Assembly (NCBI RefSeq): GCF_019703515.2
Contig: NC_059349.1
Location: 21,238,744 to 21,302,743, forward strand
Origin: Myxocyprinus asiaticus
Lineage: Eukaryota; Chordata; Actinopteri; Cypriniformes; Catostomidae
Direction: 5' to 3'
DNA: 64,000 nucleotides
Part shown: positions 62,401 to 64,000 of the stretch, piece after piece
Layout: each line of letters begins with the position of its first letter
How positions within the stretch are numbered: the first letter of the stretch is position 1
Position numbers and translations under genes: made by a program
Notes under the pieces: generated by a model
The model's database searches: none
Told to the model about the DNA's origin: nothing
The model's input: only the letters and a program-made list of their open reading frames with translations

Positions 62401-62428
62401 GCAGCATCTTCAGCACACCATGTACTGT
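42944..62428 (-). CDS. gk5: Glycerol kinase 5 (FGGY family), last 12 coding exons; 5' part outside the window
   Basis: Exons in order: 62297-62428, 62125-62200, 61662-61723, 60922-60995, 60760-60820, 60542-60668, 58413-58517, 57630-57724, 56696-56799, 54835-54894, 54594-54727, 42944-43110. They join in phase to 398 codons plus stop. Human GK5 is 529 aa, so about 130 N-terminal residues with the first ATP-fold strands should lie beyond 64000. FGGY kinases transfer phosphate from ATP to a polyol; GK5 is a divergent glycerol kinase paralogue. Visible motifs: CYFGTIDTWLLYKLTKG (substrate-domain signature), MADQQAAMFGECC with the family's catalytic Asp, DVKITMGTGTF (phosphate loop), FVPSFSGLQAPLNDPKACA, and the C-terminal FGGY signature ADGGVCTNDFIMQLTADLLG followed by DMSCLGAAFVAGLG. 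The intron before the last exon is 11.5 kb and is almost wholly a nested hAT insertion. No frameshift is seen. Confidence 0.95.
43671..45732. mobile_element. MITE copy B, interrupted by a solo LTR
   Basis: Inverted ends GTTGCTGTAAGTGATTTTTT and AATTGCTTACAGCACC. The body matches the repeat at 28025-28376. The solo LTR at 43855-45491 splits it. Confidence 0.75.
43855..45491. repeat. Solo LTR of a second retroelement family
   Basis: 1637 bp, TGTAAGACTGGCAC ... GGCCCCTTACA, with an exact 4-bp duplication GCAC (43851-43854 and 45492-45495). The related repeat at 28025-28376 shows the uninterrupted site. A candidate AATAAA is at about 44624. It is unrelated in sequence to the LTR family at 2903, 9420 and 46418 as far as I can see. 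Confidence 0.85.
45979..49001. mobile_element. hAT-like element interrupted by an ERV solo LTR
   Basis: Ends TAAGGCTGTTCGATTCC and AATTGATTCCCAGCCCTA. Perfect 8-bp duplication AAAGCACC (45971-45978 and 49002-49009). About 1.2 kb of its own sequence, without transposase. Confidence 0.88.
46418..48236 (+). repeat. Solo LTR of the 2903-11427 retrovirus family
   Basis: 1819 bp, TGTTGGGCCTCATG ... CCCTACA, with an exact 4-bp duplication CACT (46414-46417 and 48237-48240). It carries only one terminal unit (from 48110), where the proviral LTRs have two. It retains AATAAA (about 47604) and lacks about 30 bp present in the proviral LTRs after about 46741. Confidence 0.93.
49010..50123. other. Interior of the large hAT, no further feature
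   Basis: AT-rich sequence with a T tract at 49738-49755 and a short (CA)n at 50094-50112. Nothing coding recognised. Confidence 0.35.
50124..50360. repeat. Fragment related to the 15464 MITE
   Basis: TAGAGCTGCACAATGAATT with downstream GTGCGATTATTTAACTG matches the reverse complement of the right end at 15980. The other end was not found. Confidence 0.6.
50608..51058 (-). mobile_element. tRNA-derived SINE, copy B
   Basis: Reverse orientation: the tRNA-like head is at 50990-51058 (GAGCTACCCAGGCCCCC) and the tail near 50610. The body matches copies at 30195 and 51954. Confidence 0.85.
51954..52366 (+). mobile_element. tRNA-derived SINE, copy C, with perfect 16-bp target duplication
   Basis: AAGAAGCTAAAATGTG is exact on both sides (51938-51953 and 52367-52382), the signature of LINE-driven retroposition. 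The B box is damaged by a 6-nt loss (GTCGCGAATCCAGGG). Confidence 0.92.
52481..54143. mobile_element. hAT-like element with perfect duplication
   Basis: 1663 bp. Ends TAGTGATGCACCGAAATG and CATTTCGGTGCATCCCTA. Perfect 8-bp duplication CTATATAC (52473-52480 and 54144-54151). No transposase recognised. Confidence 0.92.
54895..56695. other. GK5 intron without recognised features
   Basis: Only short frames; no paired repeat ends or coding similarity noticed. Confidence 0.35.
56937..57575 (+). mobile_element. PIF/Harbinger-type element with Myb-like ORF fragment
   Basis: Inverted ends AGAGTACGTTTACACGACA and TGTCGTGTAAATGGCCC flanked by TTA (56934-56936 and 57576-57578). A plus-strand start at about 57175 reads MKMAKASTNFVWTDDEVALL, like the SANT/Myb-like second protein of Harbinger elements, and stops after a few dozen codons. 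It lies in a GK5 intron. Confidence 0.75.
58897..59594. mobile_element. Palindromic TTAA-type MITE, copy 2
   Basis: TTAA on both sides (58897-58900, 59591-59594). Arms such as GATTTTTAGAAGGATATTTCAG mirror GAGATATTCTTCTAAAAATA. It shares long segments with the 20944 copy (CCTCCCTGCCCAGTAGGTGG in both). Confidence 0.88.
59600..59958. mobile_element. Internally deleted Tc1 element, copy 2
   Basis: Shares ATGAAATATACATTTTAGA-like sequence, CAACATCGAGTCAGTCTGGG and the AATATTGATTTAG stretch with the remnant at 31240-31762, but its left inverted end is lost. It abuts the palindromic MITE. Confidence 0.75.
59959..60541. other. GK5 intron without recognised features
   Basis: Unique-looking AT-rich intron sequence. 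Confidence 0.35.
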
Positions 62429-64000
62429 CTGTCAACACACAAAAATATTTCAACTCAATTCGATTTTTTGGTCTACTGGCCAAGTAGTTCAGATTTATAT
62501 ATTTTCATTGGTACCAACACAAAAATTATACATTTTATTTTGAGCAACATATCCACCTTTTTCACAGGTAGCGAAATTACCCAATATGCTTAGCATGTTC
62601 TTCCAATGCGGATGCTACAGACTTCCGCTTTACAGCTTATTCCCATTATCAAGCACTAAAATATCACTAACAAGAGTCAAAAACAGTAGAACAGTCTGTG
62701 TTTACGTAACACAAATCCCTTTCTCACTTTCAACGGCAATCCGAATGGATATGTGCGGTCACATACACTCACAGCACGACATGAGATACGACCCTCGTAA
62801 AAATGATTAAATAAAAAAAGAGGAGATTGGTTTAAATGTTTTTCATCTTTGTTATCTGCCAAAATGACGGACAGCATTTGGAATTATCCGTCAATATAAA
62901 AAAATTAAAAAAAATAGGTAAAAAAATGGACAGTTAGGTTAATGCAACCTCTGCTTATTACATCTGGTTCGACTCTAAATGTATCGGGAATTGGCAGCTT
63001 GTGGAGGGGACTTATCTTTGTAACATTCATTTTCGAGTAACATTCATTTTCCAGTAGTTTTTAAGCCACCTGTAGTTGTTATATAACACCCTCAAACAGC
63101 ACATATTCCTCCAGAGCTTCCGCTGCTCACCATCACCAGTAACGTTAGTCTAGCTGATAACAACAACTAAGGGGAAGTTTGGAACATCCAAAAGGAAGCC
63201 TCTTGCCATAATGGTGCCGCCCATAGAGAAGTCAAGAAAAAGGTTTAAACAGGCGGACCGGTCGCTCACCCGCGCAGATCACAAACAGCGCTGTGAGAAG
63301 TGCATGCTGGGTCGTGGATTCAGCATTGATTATTTGTTTAAAACCTCTATGAAAACCCATAATGTGTCGATGATTAAACTAGTATTAAATGGCCCCAAAA
63401 TTCTAAACAGCATTAAAAACGAATAAAGGAGAAATCTGTACCATGCACAGACAGATATTGTAGCTTTTAGTCCACACATCACAGATATTAATTTTTTTTT
63501 ACCAAGGGACTTAAATCAATATATCGTGGTAATGAGGGAATATAATTTAATTTCAGGATGTGTTTTTCTCATGAAAAATGGCATAATTTGTTTTATGGTT
63601 ACTGTCCATGTTATCATGGTTTTACTTTTACCTTTGGTTACTATGATCTTATTGCAAATACCACATCCTGATGAAAAGAAATCATGAAAGAAAACTAATT
63701 CCCACTGTCACACCGTGTCCTAACCAGACTCGATGCCGCGACACATGATCCTTCTCATAATAGTATATATTTAAGCCGGGTTGACACTAGCCGGTTCAAA
63801 ACAACTTCATTTTCGCCGAGGATGTCACAGACCTACGGAATGTTGTGTTTGAGGTCTCGTTCTCTTCAACCGGAGCTCTATAGACACACACACAGACTCA
63901 CACGCACACACCAGCTGCTCGTTTTGACTTTCTCTCCACTTCCCAATCACATGGAGATCGATGAAATAACAACAAAGTACTGCGTGAACATAAAAAATGG
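62429..64000. other. GK5 intron, 5' part; no exon recognised
   Basis: The missing N-terminal GK5 exons were looked for here on the minus strand and not found. Plus-strand frames such as 63211-63426 have no resemblance I can name. Confidence 0.4.

Noticed and set aside
63211..63426. 71-codon plus-strand ORF
   Set aside because: No recognisable family, no splice context and no neighbouring exons.
63952..64000. ATG with an open frame to the window end (MEIDEITTKYC) as exon 1 of a divergent gene
   Set aside because: Only 16 codons visible and no family recognised. It could be a first exon, but that cannot be supported from this window.

Overview
The window is vertebrate nuclear DNA from a teleost fish, most likely a cyprinid. 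The evidence is three conserved vertebrate genes split into many small exons with GT-AG introns, and introns crowded with fish-type Tc1, hAT, MITE, tRNA-SINE and endogenous-retrovirus copies. There is no bacterial or plasmid content and no operon.

All three genes lie head to tail on the minus strand. UBXN7 (513-23316, 11 coding exons, about 516 aa) is a p97/VCP adaptor with UBA, UAS, UIM and UBX domains. PPP1R7/SDS22 (24853-40681, 10 coding exons, about 345 aa) is the leucine-rich-repeat regulator of protein phosphatase 1. GK5 (42944 to 62428 and beyond) is a FGGY-family glycerol kinase-like protein. Its last 12 exons are present (398 aa), and its N-terminal exons must lie past base 64000. 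All splice phases I checked agree, and the three genes look intact. They are ordinary housekeeping genes with no evident joint pathway.

The striking content is the layering of mobile DNA in the introns. UBXN7 intron 10 (675-13703) is a nest: a TTAA-type MITE is split by two hAT-like elements, and one of those is in turn split by a Sleeping Beauty-type Tc1 copy and by an 8.5 kb endogenous retrovirus. The retrovirus has LTRs of about 2 kb, a 4-bp target duplication, gag with one stop, a protease scrap, no RT or integrase, env-like scraps and a polypurine tract. The long GK5 intron (43111-54593) is almost entirely one hAT element with a readable 8-bp target duplication. It now contains two different solo LTRs, each inside another element, two SINEs and another hAT. 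PPP1R7 intron 4 is built nearly completely from two abutting DNA elements. PPP1R7 intron 9 holds two Tc1 copies, a Tc1 remnant, a SINE and an element whose inverted arms flank a coding fragment.

I found no clearly new functional system. The best candidates for a second look are the retroviral LTR architecture (primer-binding-site-like sequences repeated every 137 bp inside the LTR, unit number differing between copies, conserved internal splice-like signals) and the inverted-arm element at 28584-29318.
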